A stretch of DNA of 64,000 nucleotides from assembly GCF_000340215.1 (NCBI RefSeq), contig NW_006921536.1, forward strand, positions 5,656,283 to 5,720,282, given 5' to 3'. Position 1 is the stretch's first letter. Each line of letters starts with the position of its first letter. The stretch is from Pseudocercospora fijiensis CIRAD86 (taxonomy: Eukaryota; Ascomycota; Dothideomycetes; Mycosphaerellales; Mycosphaerellaceae). The notes beneath the pieces were generated by a model. The model saw only the letters and a program-made list of their open reading frames with translations. It did no database searches and was not told the DNA's origin. Positions 21,450 through 34,259 of this stretch are shown piece after piece. A program made the position numbers and the translations under genes.

Positions 21450-22800
21450 CCTCTCGATAGGTATCTAAGGTCGGTAGAGGGTCCGTAGAGGCACTAACTT
21501 CCTCCTTAGTCGGCGGAGGGCGGACAGGTTCTCGTAGCTTAACGATCTTCTTTAGATTAGCCCGAGGGTAAGTATGCTTTAAGGTAGCACTATCTAGCTC
21601 CTAAAGAATATATATAGAACCCGAGTAAAGGACCTCCTTTACTCTATAAGGACCCTTCTACTTAAAGGCTAGCTTATAGGAGTAACTATATTCTAGTTCT
21701 AACTAGTATAGGAGAACTATATCGCTAACCTTTAGAGGTTCCTAATTAATAGCATTATAGTTATTAAAATACTACTTAGCCTCTTTACGAAGGCGACGTT
21801 ATCGAGTAAGACCCTCTTAAGAAGTCGTAGTTATATCCTTAAGAGCCTTAGCCTATAGGGCAAGAAGATCTACCCTAGTACAAACAGACCCCTAATCGTA
21901 AACGCTATACGTACGATAGGACAATTTAATAGGAAGAACGGCGTCCCTCCTAATTATAAGCTCCGCTAGTATAAGTCTAGTCGTATCGATAATAGTAGTT
22001 CGGTCCGCCTAGAGAAGGGCTAGGACGCGGGTAGAGATAGGAACTAATCTGTCTCTACTATTAGTTATCTTAGATAGGGCATTAATTAAAGACCGATAGC
22101 CGCGTTTAATAATAGCATTCGACTAGGGATAGTATAGGGAGATACGAATGTTCTTCGCCCTATACGAAGTAAGTAGCGCTTAGACTTCTTTAGCTATATT
22201 ATTTATAGCGTTATCTAAGATAATCTCGTAAGGCGTTCCCTAGCGGTAGAACAGATCCTTAAATAGGAAGGTAGCTATATCCCGGGCATTAATAGTACCG
22301 TAGCCCTTATAGAAATAATAGGCCTCCGGCTATCGAGAAAGACCCTCTCGAATAATATACAAGCTATTATTACGGCTAAGATAAACCCTATCGCTATACT
22401 ACCGCTCTCCGACCGATTAGGTAGTAGGAATACGCAGCTCTCCTAGACGTCGGTAGCTATTCCTAAAATTGCACTTAGGATAGCTCTTATAGTAGCGAGA
22501 GATATTAGCCTATATACCGTCCTACTAGTAGCGTCGACGAAGGATATCGAAGGTACCCTCCGCCGCCCGGTAGCCGAGCTTATCGTAAACGGAACGAAGG
22601 ATTTCTTATCGGGCTACTAGATCGTTAATAATACGCTAGAGCGGTATATTAACTATAGCCTATCGCTAAAGGATACGATCCTTAATAAGGAACCTCCGAG
22701 AATAGCAAATAATACGACGGTATTAACTCTTCGATAGACTAGGAGCTCTCTTTATATAGGTAAGGAAGTAGGCGATATAATAGGTGTCGTCGGAGTAGAC
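21450..22800 (-). pseudogene. E0 integrase
   Basis: The minus strand shows a Gypsy-type integrase core with a G-T-P-Y-E-I-I-L-D-N-A block around the second catalytic Asp and a Y-Y-P-stop-S-N-A-I-I-K-R block where the third acidic residue (Glu) now reads Lys. A basic C-terminus follows. Stops are RIP-type TAG/TAA. Confidence 0.7.
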
Positions 22801-22893
22801 CCTATTAAGGATATTATCCCTTTCTTGTCTATTCGCCTTAGTATCGTCCTAGTTATCGCCGCTATAGTTATTAGTAGTAGGGTCTTCGTCGGG

Positions 22894-24800
22894 CTAATTA
22901 CTAGTATAGTCGTCGGTAGTAGGCCTAGTAATTACCGGCATAGCGTTAATATAGAAGGCAGTAAAGAAGGTGCGGTTAATAACCGCGTCGATATCCTCTT
23001 CTTCTATTATTTCGGCGATATCTTCTTCTATAGTAAACCTCCTAGAAAGGCTATCCGGTCTAGTATGCTTCTTACTAGGAATATAGAAGACGTCGAAATT
23101 AAACAAATAGATCTAGGCAACCTACTAAGCTATCGTAGAGTTAGGTAGGTCGGAGGCTATATAGTTAAGTTAATAGACTAGCGTCTAAGCGTCGACTTCT
23201 AGGCGAAAGAATACTCTAAAGAGCTAAGGTCGGAACTTCTTAAGAGCCTTATAGACACTAAGGCACTCTCGCTTACTAGTATCGTATCGGGCCTTAATAG
23301 GTTTCTATAGACCGGACTCGTACTAGATAGGGTAACGTAAGGAGGGCTCCTTACGATTATACTATATTAGTATTTCGCCGTAGCCTTCCTCGCTCGAGTC
23401 GATAGTAATAATTAGTAGACCTATACCTTCTAAGTAGTTAATAGAGGTAAGTGTAGGCGCGCTAACAAGTGCCTTAGTAACCGTATCCTTAGCTACTTAG
23501 TAAATAGAGGTCTATTTAAACTTAGTATCCTTCTTAAGCAAGGCGTATAGAGGCTTATATACTAATACAAAGTTTTTAACCTAGATACGGAAGTAGGAGA
23601 CTACGCTAAGCTAGATCCAGACATCTTTCTAATAGGTAGGGTTTAGCTAGGATACAATCTTTAGGACCCGTATATTATTAGGATAGCGACCGTTCTTATT
23701 AGTAACAAACCCGACAATGTTTATACGCTTATATAGGAGCTAAAGCTTCTCTTTATATACTATTAAGTTAGCCTACTCTAAGTCGTAGAGGACACTATCG
23801 AGGTTCTAGATATATTTAAGAAAGAACCTCCGGATGCTAGGCTCTACTTCTTCGTTATTATACCTAGTTTTAGGGCCTTTAATACCGATATCGTCGAGGA
23901 AAGGCATCGTAGTATAAGAAATATAAGCCGCGAGGACTTAGTTTATAATACGTACGAACTAGGCTACTAAGTTAGTCGCCCCTTAGGGAAGGGTAGTTTG
24001 TCTATATAGTCTAAGAGGCGTTTCGAAACTAGTTAGGTCTCTACTATTAGGGTAGAGAGGTATCTAGTCGTAGCCCGAGAACATATTAACTAGTAAGGCT
24101 ACTATATAGTTAGTAAAGGCTTCTAAGAACCTATTAGTCTCCGGAGGAAGATTAGTATCTCTAATCGTAACTATATTAAACTTCTAGGCAGCGTTAATTA
24201 GCCGATACTTCTTTAGTTCCCTAGGAGCTGTCTTCTTCTAAACTAGGAAGTATAGATTGCGATACGAGGCATAGGAAGGCTCTAAGGTGCTAGCCTTTAC
24301 ACGCTGCTGTATTATGTCCTTAACTATACCTCTTAGGCTTAGGTTTAGCTTAAACCCTAGGTAAGCCTAAGGCTTATACTCGATCGTTCGGATCCTCTAT
24401 AGAGGGGCAACCTCCGGGTTAATCCTACCTAGATGCGTAAAGTTATATACTAATACGGCCTCGCGGTTGTATAGAAGCTCGTATAGTAGATCTAGTTTAG
24501 GATCCGAAAGCTCGATACTAGGTTTAATATTCGCTAGCCTCTCCGGCGTTAGCCTCGATCCCCTAGGAATAGTAGAGAACTTCTTAGTAATATACTTTTA
24601 GTCGTACGGACTACTCCTAGGTATTAATATCGCTTCTCGGTTAAGGCACTTTTATCGCTAGTTAGGATTTCCGCTAGAATTAGACCTATCGGTTATATAT
24701 ACGCTGCCTTTTACGGGTTTAATCTTATTAGCTACCCTTTTATATAGGGTATATATACGAACTGTTCGTAATATCCGAGCCCTCTCTCTTTAACGTTAGG
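22894..24800 (-). pseudogene. E0 reverse transcriptase and RNase H
   Basis: The RT active site reads F-L-D-D-I-G-I-K-G-P (L-D-D codons at 23890-23898), as in a large group of fungal Gypsy elements. It is preceded by L-P-stop-G-A-T-N (normally LPQGxTNS). The RNase H part shows T-I-D-S-S-E-E-G-Y-G, and the end of the domain reads F-D-V-F-Y-I-P-S-K-K-H-T-R-P-D-S-L-S-R-R at 23050-23106. Confidence 0.85.
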
Positions 24801-26867
24801 CCCGGAGATTAGCGCAATAGAACAGCGCGTAAACTTTATTAGAAGTCTCCTTAAGTCGGTAGGTATATAGCTAGTAGTCCTAATTTATAATCCCGGCGAA
24901 AACGTTAGATTCCTAATAATACCCCCGGGGTAGTATTCGATTAGCGCTCTAATTAGTTAGTTCGGATTCGGGCTCGGGTAGATCCGCTTCCGACGGCGAT
25001 AATTGCGATAGCATTATTACCGAGATTCGTATACTAGGTTATCGTTACTATATTATTATACTCGCTATCGCCTCGAGTATTCGTCTTTTTAGTATAGAGC
25101 CTAGGAACTTGCCTTAACGTACGGAGTAGCGCACCTCTAGATATAACCTATTTAAGCTATACTAACTTATAGCGTAGATTGCCGGTCTTACAACCGCGCT
25201 ATAGCGTTTCCCGAAGAGCGTTTAGAAGTAGTAAGGATATCCTCGTAGGACTTGTAGCTAGTATTCCCGATATAACTAGTAAATACGACTTAGTTACCCT
25301 TCTAGTTAGCGATAGTTCCTTCCTAGGAGCTATCGTCGTAGTTGCGCTAGATACCCCGGGTTATACGAGACTATAGTCGACCTAGAATAATTAGCGTGTT
25401 CGGGTTAGCGGCAATCTAGAAGGTAAAGGAGAAGTATATACTAAAGGCATCTACTATAATATTGTAGTAGGCACCTATAAGCGTAACCTCCCTATTTACT
25501 CCCTATATACCGAGGGAGACGTCTCTATTTATTAGTAGCTTAAGCTATTTAGCCTAAAGCTTACTTATAATAAGTAACTCCGAACTATTATTAAGCATTG
25601 CTATCTGCTTCTAACTATAGCTCCCGATAGTAACCTTAATATAGATAGCGGGAACAACGGCGAAGGAACGGGTAACTACGGAAAGGTCTATATTATTAGG
25701 GATAGAGTAAAGTTCCTTAGGTCGAGGAAGTACTAATCGACCGATTTGTTAGCTAGTAAATCGGACAGCCTTAATTAAAACTAAGAAAGGCTCCGAGGTA
25801 TTATTATTACCTCGGCCTATCTCCTCGACCTCTCCTTCGTTAGTATTATCGATATCCTCCTAGCTCGGAAGGATCTCCGATTTATCCTCTACTAGGTTTA
25901 GGCTACCTAAAAACTTAGAGAGAAACTATAGGGAAGAGACGTTAATATAGTCCTCTCGCCCCTATTTCCGTCGAAGGGCTACAAGGTCTTTTATAAAGGT
26001 AGTATCGTTAGGAATCCGGCTCTAGAATAGGTTAGTAGGCAAACTATATACTAGAAGTTCTCCTATAGACATATTAGACTTAAGGTCTAGGAACTATAAA
26101 GCCTAGAAGAGAGCATTTGCCTTTATATCGTAGGAGTTAGTAGGCCCGGTACTATACTTCTTTATATACCTATTAAAGCGAAAGCTCTTTAGGTCGGCTA
26201 ACTTTCGTTTATAGGCCGGCGGGTTAGTTAGGCCTAGAGTACTACTAAAGTCGGTAGTATCGTCCTCTATATCGATATCTAGAGTCTCTAGGACCTCTAG
26301 AGTAGCTATACTAGCTCGGTTTGTACGGTCTTTAGCTATCTAGAGAGTCTTAGTCTTAGCGACTAATTCCCGCTATTTCTTAGCCTTATCGGCTGCCTGT
26401 TTCTTAAGTATCCTAGTAGGGGCTGCCGTACTAGGGCGGGTAGGGTTCTATAGGCCCTTACTCTTACCCTAGGACTAGGTTTAGGACGACTAAGTTTAGG
26501 ACCTTATAGTAGCGTAGATATCTATACTATTCTTAGTAACCGCGTAAACATTAGCTACTACGTCCTAGTCCTAAGACACAAAGTTAACTTTAACGGGCTT
26601 AGTAGTACTATTACTACTTCGCTCCTTAACCTACTTTGCCCTAACCTTCTAAGTTTCTCGTTTAGTAATAGCGGCGAGGGTACTGTTTCTAGCCTCCTTA
26701 AACTCGATCTTGCCGCTATACTTCTTTTCTAGAAGGGTCTTAAGTTAAGGAAGCTTTAGGGCCCTACGGTCCTATTCGAAATCGATTTTGTCGCCGGTAT
26801 CGGTATAGTAGAACCGACTATTTACTTATATAACGAGCTTCCTCTTAAGAAGCTCTTTCTAGATAGG

Positions 26868-26909
26868 GTAGTCTAATTAGATATGTTTAAAACCGCTATA
26901 TATCTAGCA
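26868..26909 (-). other. E0 Gag zinc knuckle, decayed
   Basis: It reads C-stop-I-Y-S-G-F-K-H-I-stop-L-D-Y, i.e. C-x2-C-x4-H-x4-C with two Cys now Tyr and two stops from RIP. It marks the gag region (about 25.7-28.0 kb). Confidence 0.7.
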
Positions 26910-28846
26910 CTTACTATCTAAGTTAGAATAGATCTTCCGTATAGCGTAGACGTTAACTAAAGGGGCCTTAGGGTAGTTAGGATCGGAAACCTAGTAGACT
27001 AGCGGTATATCTTTTAGTATACTAGTATTAATAACCTCCCTAACTCGCTATAGTGCTTTCGCATTAAGGTTGAGCTAGGCTAGGGATTTAGCTAAGTCCG
27101 TAACGTCCTAAGAGTGCTTAGTAATAGTAGGAGTTATAGTCTTAGGACCGCTCTACGACTTAGGAAGGAACTTAGGTCCTCTACTTCCCGAGGCGTCGCT
27201 CTTTACCTAAGCTAGGTTATTCCGGTCCTCGCCGTAAATAAACTTCTTCGTATCGGCGGAGCTATTAATATCGTCCTTAATAGCCTCTAGGACCTCTTTA
27301 TACTTCCTAAAGGTCTTAGGATTAGCTTCGCTAAGCTTATAGCGACGGAAGATACGCTTAGCCGTAGACTACAGCAACCCTTTAAGGAGTAGCCTCGTTC
27401 TCTAAGAATTCTCGAGGTCCTACTAGTCGATACCGTCCGCTAACTTAACAAACTCGCGAACGTACTCCTTTAGGTCGTTATCTTCGGTACGCCTCTCTAT
27501 ATAGAGGTTCTTAAGCTACGTACGACTACCTTTAATACGACGGCTATCGCGATCCTAATACTTACTTATAAAGGCCTACTTAAAGACCTCCTAGTCGGTA
27601 TTAGACTTGTCGTCCTTTTCTAGGTAGCTAACTAGGGTTCTAAGGGTTCGGTAAAGCTTAGTAATAGTAGTCCTCGTAAGGGACTGGACCTTATACTAGT
27701 CCGACTCCTTTTCGAGCCCGTACTCGGCTAAGTTGTCCTTAAGGCGTTCTACGTGCGCCGTAGCGTTCTACCCTTCGAATAAAGGGTCTCTACCGCTTCC
27801 TAGCTCTAGTAGGCGACGCCTGTTTTAACGGAGAAGCTTAGTTTGCCCTTAGATTATTTTTATAACGATATTATAGAGAGCCTCGGGCGTAGAAGGCTCG
27901 ATAGCCCCTAGGTCGATAGCGCTTATAACAACTAGTCGTCGCCTAATTTCTTCGTTAATAGAGTTAGGTACGTTTTTAGATTCTAAAGATTCCGCTAATT
28001 CGTAATACTCGCTTTCGCTAGAGCTTATTCGATTGTTATAAAGTAGTTAAAATAAAATACTATAAGAAAGTGTTTTTAGTATATTTTAACTAGTTTGTTT
28101 TAATGTTGCTATATAAGAAAATAGTGTACTACGCTATTTTCTTCTAATATTACCCTTAGGGTAGTATTAGAATTTAGCCTCCTAGGGGTCGCCTAGATAC
28201 TACTAGGAGCTTTAATTTAGTAAACTTTAGATAAAAGCCGCTTAGAGGAAGGAACTGCAATCTCTATTTATACCTAGATCCTAGAAACTAGCCCCTTTAC
28301 TAACCCTTATTATCTCTTTTAGCTAGGTAGGGGGGCGGGAACCTTCTTTTTCTAGTAGAAGGCTAAGTACTATCCGAACGAGGCTACGAATCCCGAAACA
28401 ATCTATCCTAATTAATAGGGAAACTGTCTAGGTATCCGACCTATAATCTAGAAATTGCTATCGTATTAATAGTCTTAGTAGGGCCCGCTAAGGTCGATAG
28501 GTAATTAATCTATCTCCCCTTTAGGCTTAGCGGTAGCTTATCTCGAGCAAGCGGTACTAAATAGGTCTTCGACCCGGAGCCGAGTCCTTAGAAACTAGCT
28601 ATAGTTATAGACTAGGCCCTAAGCTATAATAGTCCTAAGGGTTTGTAGCTTTTTAGGGTTAAAGCGATGCCCTCGTTAAGAGGTTTCTCTGCTTGTCGTA
28701 ATAGCCCCCTAAGATACTTCGGTATCGTCTGTATTATAGGCTCTTATCGTACCCTCGCTTCGGTTATAGCTATTCGTACCTAGAGACTACCTTTAATACA
28801 CCTAAACCTATTAGATATAAAGAGATAGCCCTACCTTCGGCTCTAA

Positions 28847-29125
28847 TAAAGGACGGAAACTAACACTACTACTACTACTAGTAGCAATAGTATAGGCAAC
28901 CGAGGGTAATATAACCTATAGTAATATAGGCAGCTATGTTTAGCAAGATAGGATAACGAGACTGCTACTTAGGCTAGTAACTAGAGCCCTACAATATAGG
29001 CATTATAGAAGTGTAATATAAACAATATACTATACAAGGTTAATAATCTATCTACTCTATAGAAGGAGGCCTCTTATATACGCTTAAAACTAGCCTATAG
29101 GTATAGGGCCGGTTACTAGCTAATA
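28847..29125 (-). repeat. E0 5' LTR
   Basis: 279 bp, same length as the other LTR. Differences are mainly C/T before A and G/A after T, the RIP pattern. Followed by CTAG. Confidence 0.92.
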
Positions 29126-29129
29126 CTAG

Positions 29130-29773
29130 GTTTGCTTTTCCGATTTCCGCGATAAAGCCCTCGCTAACCTAACCCTCTAGAGCGGCAGCCTTAGAGGTAA
29201 CGAATACGGTTGCAAACACAATAGCTTAGTGGCCGTAGACGTAAGTAGTCTACTATCTCCGTCTGCTTTCGCTTACTACTCTTTTCTTCTAGTAGGAGGT
29301 CCGCTACTCTACGCTTCGGTACTCGCCGCTACTACCTAGAGGAGTCTTCTTCTAAGTCCGAATAAGGATAGTATAGGTTTTCTACTAGGGTCTTTATATT
29401 CTAGAGGTAGGTTAATTCTTTTTCTATCTAGAAAGCGGATACTTATTTATAAATATCTAAATAAAATACCTTTCTATCCCTAACTCCCCTTTCCTAAACC
29501 TTTAAAACAAAGAACGATAAAACCCCTAAATTATAATAAGTTAGTAAAACCTATACTAGTCGTTCTTATAGAAAAGAGCTAGGTTTCTATCCTATCGTCT
29601 CTATTTTCCTTTCTTTTCCTAGTCTCCTAAGGGTCCGTAGTTTATTAGATATCTTAATTATACCGTATTTCGCTTTAAAATCGTCTAGCGCTACGGTATC
29701 TGTAATATTATCTAGTATTTCCTAAGTAGGTTTATAGTAACTAGTCTACTTAATAAGTACTTCCTAGCCTTTA
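29130..29773. mobile_element. Unresolved RIP-mutated sequence between E0 and E1
   Basis: CA/TG-depleted sequence between two retroelement insertions. With E0 removed it would continue from 16859. No motif is recognised. The last five bases, CTTTA (29769-29773), are the target duplication of E1. Confidence 0.5.
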
Positions 29774-29961
29774 TATTACGATATAATACTATTGTATATA
29801 CGATAGTAGGCAGCGGTTACTATTGACCGCTACGGTCGCTATTACTACTAATAGTAGGACTATTATATAGATAGCTTGCCTCGCGGCACCTTAGAGAATA
29901 TATTAACTTTTATACTATATAACCGTTACGATACCTTCGTACTATAACCGTATACCTAGCA
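29774..29961 (+). repeat. E1 5' LTR
   Basis: 188 bp, starts TATTACGA (TGTTACGA in the partner) and ends CCTAGCA. Differences from the right LTR are RIP-type transitions. Confidence 0.92.
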
Positions 29962-32900
29962 ACTTAGTAGCTTCGCTTAACACTTAGTTAGCTTCTATAC
30001 TAACTACTAGTCCTCTATCCGAATCGACCCCGGTTATTATAGCTACGACGAGAATCGACGCGATTAGCTATAGGTCCTACCGATCTTCTACCGATTACTA
30101 CGATTTAACTCCTACCCGTTACGACGGTACCTATTCGATTTACTACCCTTCCGTACTATACCCTACCGACGCGCGAGCGCCTTATCGGCGATCCTATTAG
30201 TACTACGAAGAGACGGTAGTAGTAGTTTTTACCTTTAGTAGCAATTGCCTCCTATACCCGGGTCTAGGGATAGCTACTTTCCCTAGAAGGACCTACCCCG
30301 ATAAGCTACGCTCCTCCGCCTTTAGTCGGTTCTCTATTATTGTCCTCCATCTAGAGACTATCTTACCTCTACCCTCTTACTAATAGTTTACCTGCTTACT
30401 ATAGCTCCTTCGGACTCGCTTCTAACTCTAGTAGAAGCCTCGAAATTAGCTAAGCTAGCGGTTTAACCGCTGCCCTAGTACTATAATCTCGGATTACTAG
30501 ATATAGAGCCCTATATCCTACGTATCTGTTCCTATATTTAGAACTACGTCGATTATAGCGAGAACTTCGCGACCTAGCTTAGGGCAAAGTATAGCTAGAT
30601 CGACTTACTTACTTTATACGTTCTATACTATTACCCGCTCGTAGGAAATCCGCTGCCGCTATAGGCTAAGATCGAGGAACTCTACTTAAATACCCTTAAC
30701 GGTTACAACTTCCTAGGGCAGTAGGTAGTAGATAAAGGAATTCTAACTAAATCGGTTAAGGAGCTTAAAGCCGCGCTCCTAACGGTGCGCGATTTACGCT
30801 ATTACCGTTACTTCTACCTAGAAATCTATCTACTACCTATAGTAGAGTAGCGTCTACCGGCTCGACTAGCTTAAGTTCTAGCGCGGCCTATAGTTTCGCC
30901 TATTACTATAGTAGAAACAACCGTGCCGCCGGAATAGCGTCCCGGTTCGCCTAATAGCTCGCTTAAATCGGTTTTCTTATAGAGGCTACTTAAGCTACGA
31001 TACCTAGCGGACGAGAATCCTTAGAAGCTAAGGGAGCCTCTACCTAAGACTTTGCCTAAGGAACTATTAACCGGGCTTTCTAATCTATTAACGTCGCCGT
31101 TCTAGGATATTAGTCGCGGCTAATTGCCTCTAATAAACGATAGCCTCGCCGACCTATAGGCTAACGAGCCGCGTAGTTGTTTCTAATATCGTACCCCGGT
31201 AGATGCCTCGTAGATAACCGAGGAGATCGATAGGGCGAATATCGCTATATAATAAAACCGTTAGCGTCGTAATTATCTTCGCGAATTAGCTAGACAGAGA
31301 GGAGTTTATCTTAACAAAGTCGTATTAGACTTTCTAATAGAATAGGCGATTTTACCGCTATCGGCTACGTATAAGCTAAGTCCGCCCTAGCCGAACCTAG
31401 GCTAATACGATTACTAGTAGAGGGTAGACGTATATATAAATGCCTATAGGTATAGCCGCTTACGTCGGGGCGGCTTTGCGCTAGGCGATCTGCCTAGTAA
31501 TCTACCTAGTAATCCTCCTAGTAACCCTACTAGTAACCCTCCTAGCAATTCCTCGGTCTATCTACTACTACTACTAGCTAGTAACTTCGATCCGGGCGAT
31601 CCCTCTCGTAAACCGGCGTAGGATTAGTCTTTGCCCTTTCCGCTATTAGACCTATAGGGTCTACTACGGAAAGGTAAGAAGTAACGCTAGAAACACCGTT
31701 AGTATTAGGGTAATCCGAGTAAAGATAGATCCTCGTTAGATAGCAAGGATTCGGACGATTCCGACTAATCTTCGTTAGACGACGATACCTCCTCTAATAA
31801 TAGCTATTATAGACGCACTCGACGTCGTAGTTACCGTTAGCGTTATTAGGACTACGACGCGGAAACGCCGGATTCTAAAGCGAGTTATATCTAGGGGTAC
31901 TACGCCCGCCTCTAGTAGCTACGGTTCGATCTAGCGTATCTCGGATTCTTCGATCCTCTACTTAGCGTTACGGATTATAGCGAGGGAGACTACGCCTTAG
32001 TCGGGAACAAGATAATATACTATTCGATATATACTTTTATCGAAGTAGCTAAGGATTATACTTATATTATAGGGCGAGAGACGGTTCGTTTTAACCTCTC
32101 CCTTTACTTTCGAGGGATAGCGCTTAGTTAGTATTATAGTTACCTTTCTAGCTGTAACCGAGTAAAGCTTCGCGGCGGATATAGTCTAAAGCGCTAGGAA
32201 CGTTATCTTAGTAAGAAATAGAAGGTCCCTTCGATAAAGGCGATAGATCTCCTCGATAAGTAACGCTACGACCGGTAGGATATCGCTTTAGAGCGTTTAG
32301 TAACAGACTTTATTATTAAGACAGTACGACTCGCTAAGGATACCGGTATACGGAAATCGAACTAGCTCTTAGAAGCTTATCGTCGAATAGACCCGCGCCT
32401 TTAATTAAATATAGACGAGCTAAATTGTCGTATAAAGGTCGATAAGTAGGTTACGTACTACGAGAAGTAGGTATTAATCTAGGAGTATATGCTTTCGTCC
32501 TCGTCTAATTGTTACTAAGATACTACGACTAGGAATAATAGCTGCGCTAGTAAGGCTACCTAGTAGAACTAATACGAAGAGAACGCCTCTTATACCCTAG
32601 CGAGCTTCGCTCTAGTAAGAGCATCCCCTAACTACTAGAACCGCGATATCGACCGACCGAACCTACTACGCCTTACTAACGCCTATTAGCAGAATCGCCT
32701 ACCTAACGCCCCTTAGTAGAATCGCCTACCGCTAGTAGGAAATAGTAAAGGACCGTCGAAGGGTAGTAGCCCTACCTTCCTTCTAAAAGACCTAAAGCGA
32801 GTTAATTCGCGCCTATTTAATCGATAGGATAGAAAGCGTAACGATCGAGCTCGTAAGTAGGCTAACTTTGCCGATAATAGTAAGAAAGTAGGCGATACTA

Positions 32901-34250
32901 TAAATAATACTAACTAAGCCGACGACGGCTATCGGGAGAATAGTTAGGAGGATAATAGAAGAACCGACGCGGATAATTATAGCTATTTCGGTAACGCCGG
33001 AGAAGACGCCGACTACTTTACCGACCTATACGACTCCGATCCGGGCTTAGGAGCTTACTTTGCGGGCGTAGGTAACCGCTTACTATTAGTATTAAACTCG
33101 GTACTATAGGCTAAAGCGTCTCTACTAGCGGCAATCTAACTATTTGCCTCTACGAAGTACGCTTATAAGATCTATAGGCGGCGATTTAGGTTAGGCAACC
33201 TTCTATACTAGTATATTCGTAGGGAGTATATAGGGGTAACGACGCCTTCTACTATTATCGAACGTATATCGGCAAATCCGGAAGTAATTTAGTCGAAGGC
33301 GCCTCCGTTAGCCTAGTAGGGTTACGTATTCCGGAATTAGTAGTATATAACTTTCCCTTTTCGATTATTATTAGTCGGTATATCTGTATAGGTCTACCTA
33401 GATACTAGCTATACGCTTACTATTACGGAAAAAGACTTTATTTTAAGCTATCGCCTAGACGTAGAAATATGTAAGCTACGCGAACTAATCGAAATCGGCG
33501 GTATTACCGGCGCGTATCGCTCCGGAAAATACGTCGTATTAGATATATTTGTCCTAGTAGCGAAGACGGACAGTGCAGTCTCCCTAGTACGGATAACTCG
33601 TAAGGTTTACCTAGTTCCTAAACTAAAGGCGAAGATCCTAGTCGGTATAGATACGATTGCCCTAGAGGGAATAAAGATCGATATTCCCGCGCGGACGGTT
33701 ACCGTAGCTAGTTAGGACAACGCCTACTTTAAAGTTGCCGTTAAGCGTAAGAAAGGGAAGTCGGTTTAGCGCCCCGTAAGGCTAGTAAAGGACGTAATAT
33801 TAGCGCCGCGTATAGTCGCTCTCGCGCTAGTTAAGTATAGCGGTAACCTCCCTAAGGGCCGGGATTTTATTCTTAACGCTAGTTTCTTAGTCTAGCTAAC
33901 TAGCAACGTATAGGGATTGTCGTTATAAGCTCCGCCGTTAGTAACGGCGTATAATTAGGTCGTAGACGCTAATTTTTCTTATATATATATTCGTAACGAT
34001 GCGACGACTCTAGTAACGATTCGAGCTAGATAGCTACTTAGTTCGTTAAGTAATAGGACTATTACTAGAGCCTACTATATCGACGTAGCCGACTACAGAC
34101 TAGCGGGATTAAGTCCTAACGCTTTTACGGCTACGCGGGATATGCTAAATGCGTAGCGGGAATACCGATATACTATAGGCGTAACGATCTACGGTAACGA
34201 TAACTAGGCGGACTAAATTGCTATAGTAGTCGAGCGGTACCCGGAGCTTT
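29962..34250 (+). pseudogene. E1 gag and protease
   Basis: A long plus-strand frame with RIP stops, rich in Arg, Asp, Ser and Tyr. The retropepsin-like block V-Y-L-D-T-S-Y-T-L-T-I-T-E-K-D lies near 33390-33435 (normally VxLDTG), with the catalytic Asp codon at 33401-33403. Limits between gag and protease are not resolved. Confidence 0.6.
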
Positions 34251-34259
34251 TTACTAATC

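Larger units (their letters stand above)
16860..29125 (-). mobile_element. Gypsy LTR retrotransposon E0 (12.3 kb), RIP-mutated
   Basis: It is bounded by two 279-bp LTRs (16860-17138 and 28847-29125) and flanked by CTAG on both sides (16856-16859 and 29126-29129), an apparent 4-bp target duplication. LTR ends read TA..TA, as expected from TG..CA after RIP. The LTRs differ at CA/TA or TG/TA positions. On the minus strand a polypurine tract (17139-17154 as read in plus is TCCCTCCCTTTCTTCG) abuts the 3' LTR. Coding order from the 5' LTR at the right is gag, protease, reverse transcriptase, RNase H, integrase, then an unexplained extra frame. No chromodomain was seen. All frames carry RIP-type stops, so the copy is dead. 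Confidence 0.9.

Noticed and set aside
22825..23148. Plus-strand frame of 107 codons in E0
   Set aside because: Reverse of the RNase H end, which carries a recognisable RNase H-terminal motif on the minus strand.
25179..25376. Plus-strand frame of 65 codons in E0
   Set aside because: Isolated, opposite to the gag-pol strand, no motif; chance opening in CA/TG-poor DNA.
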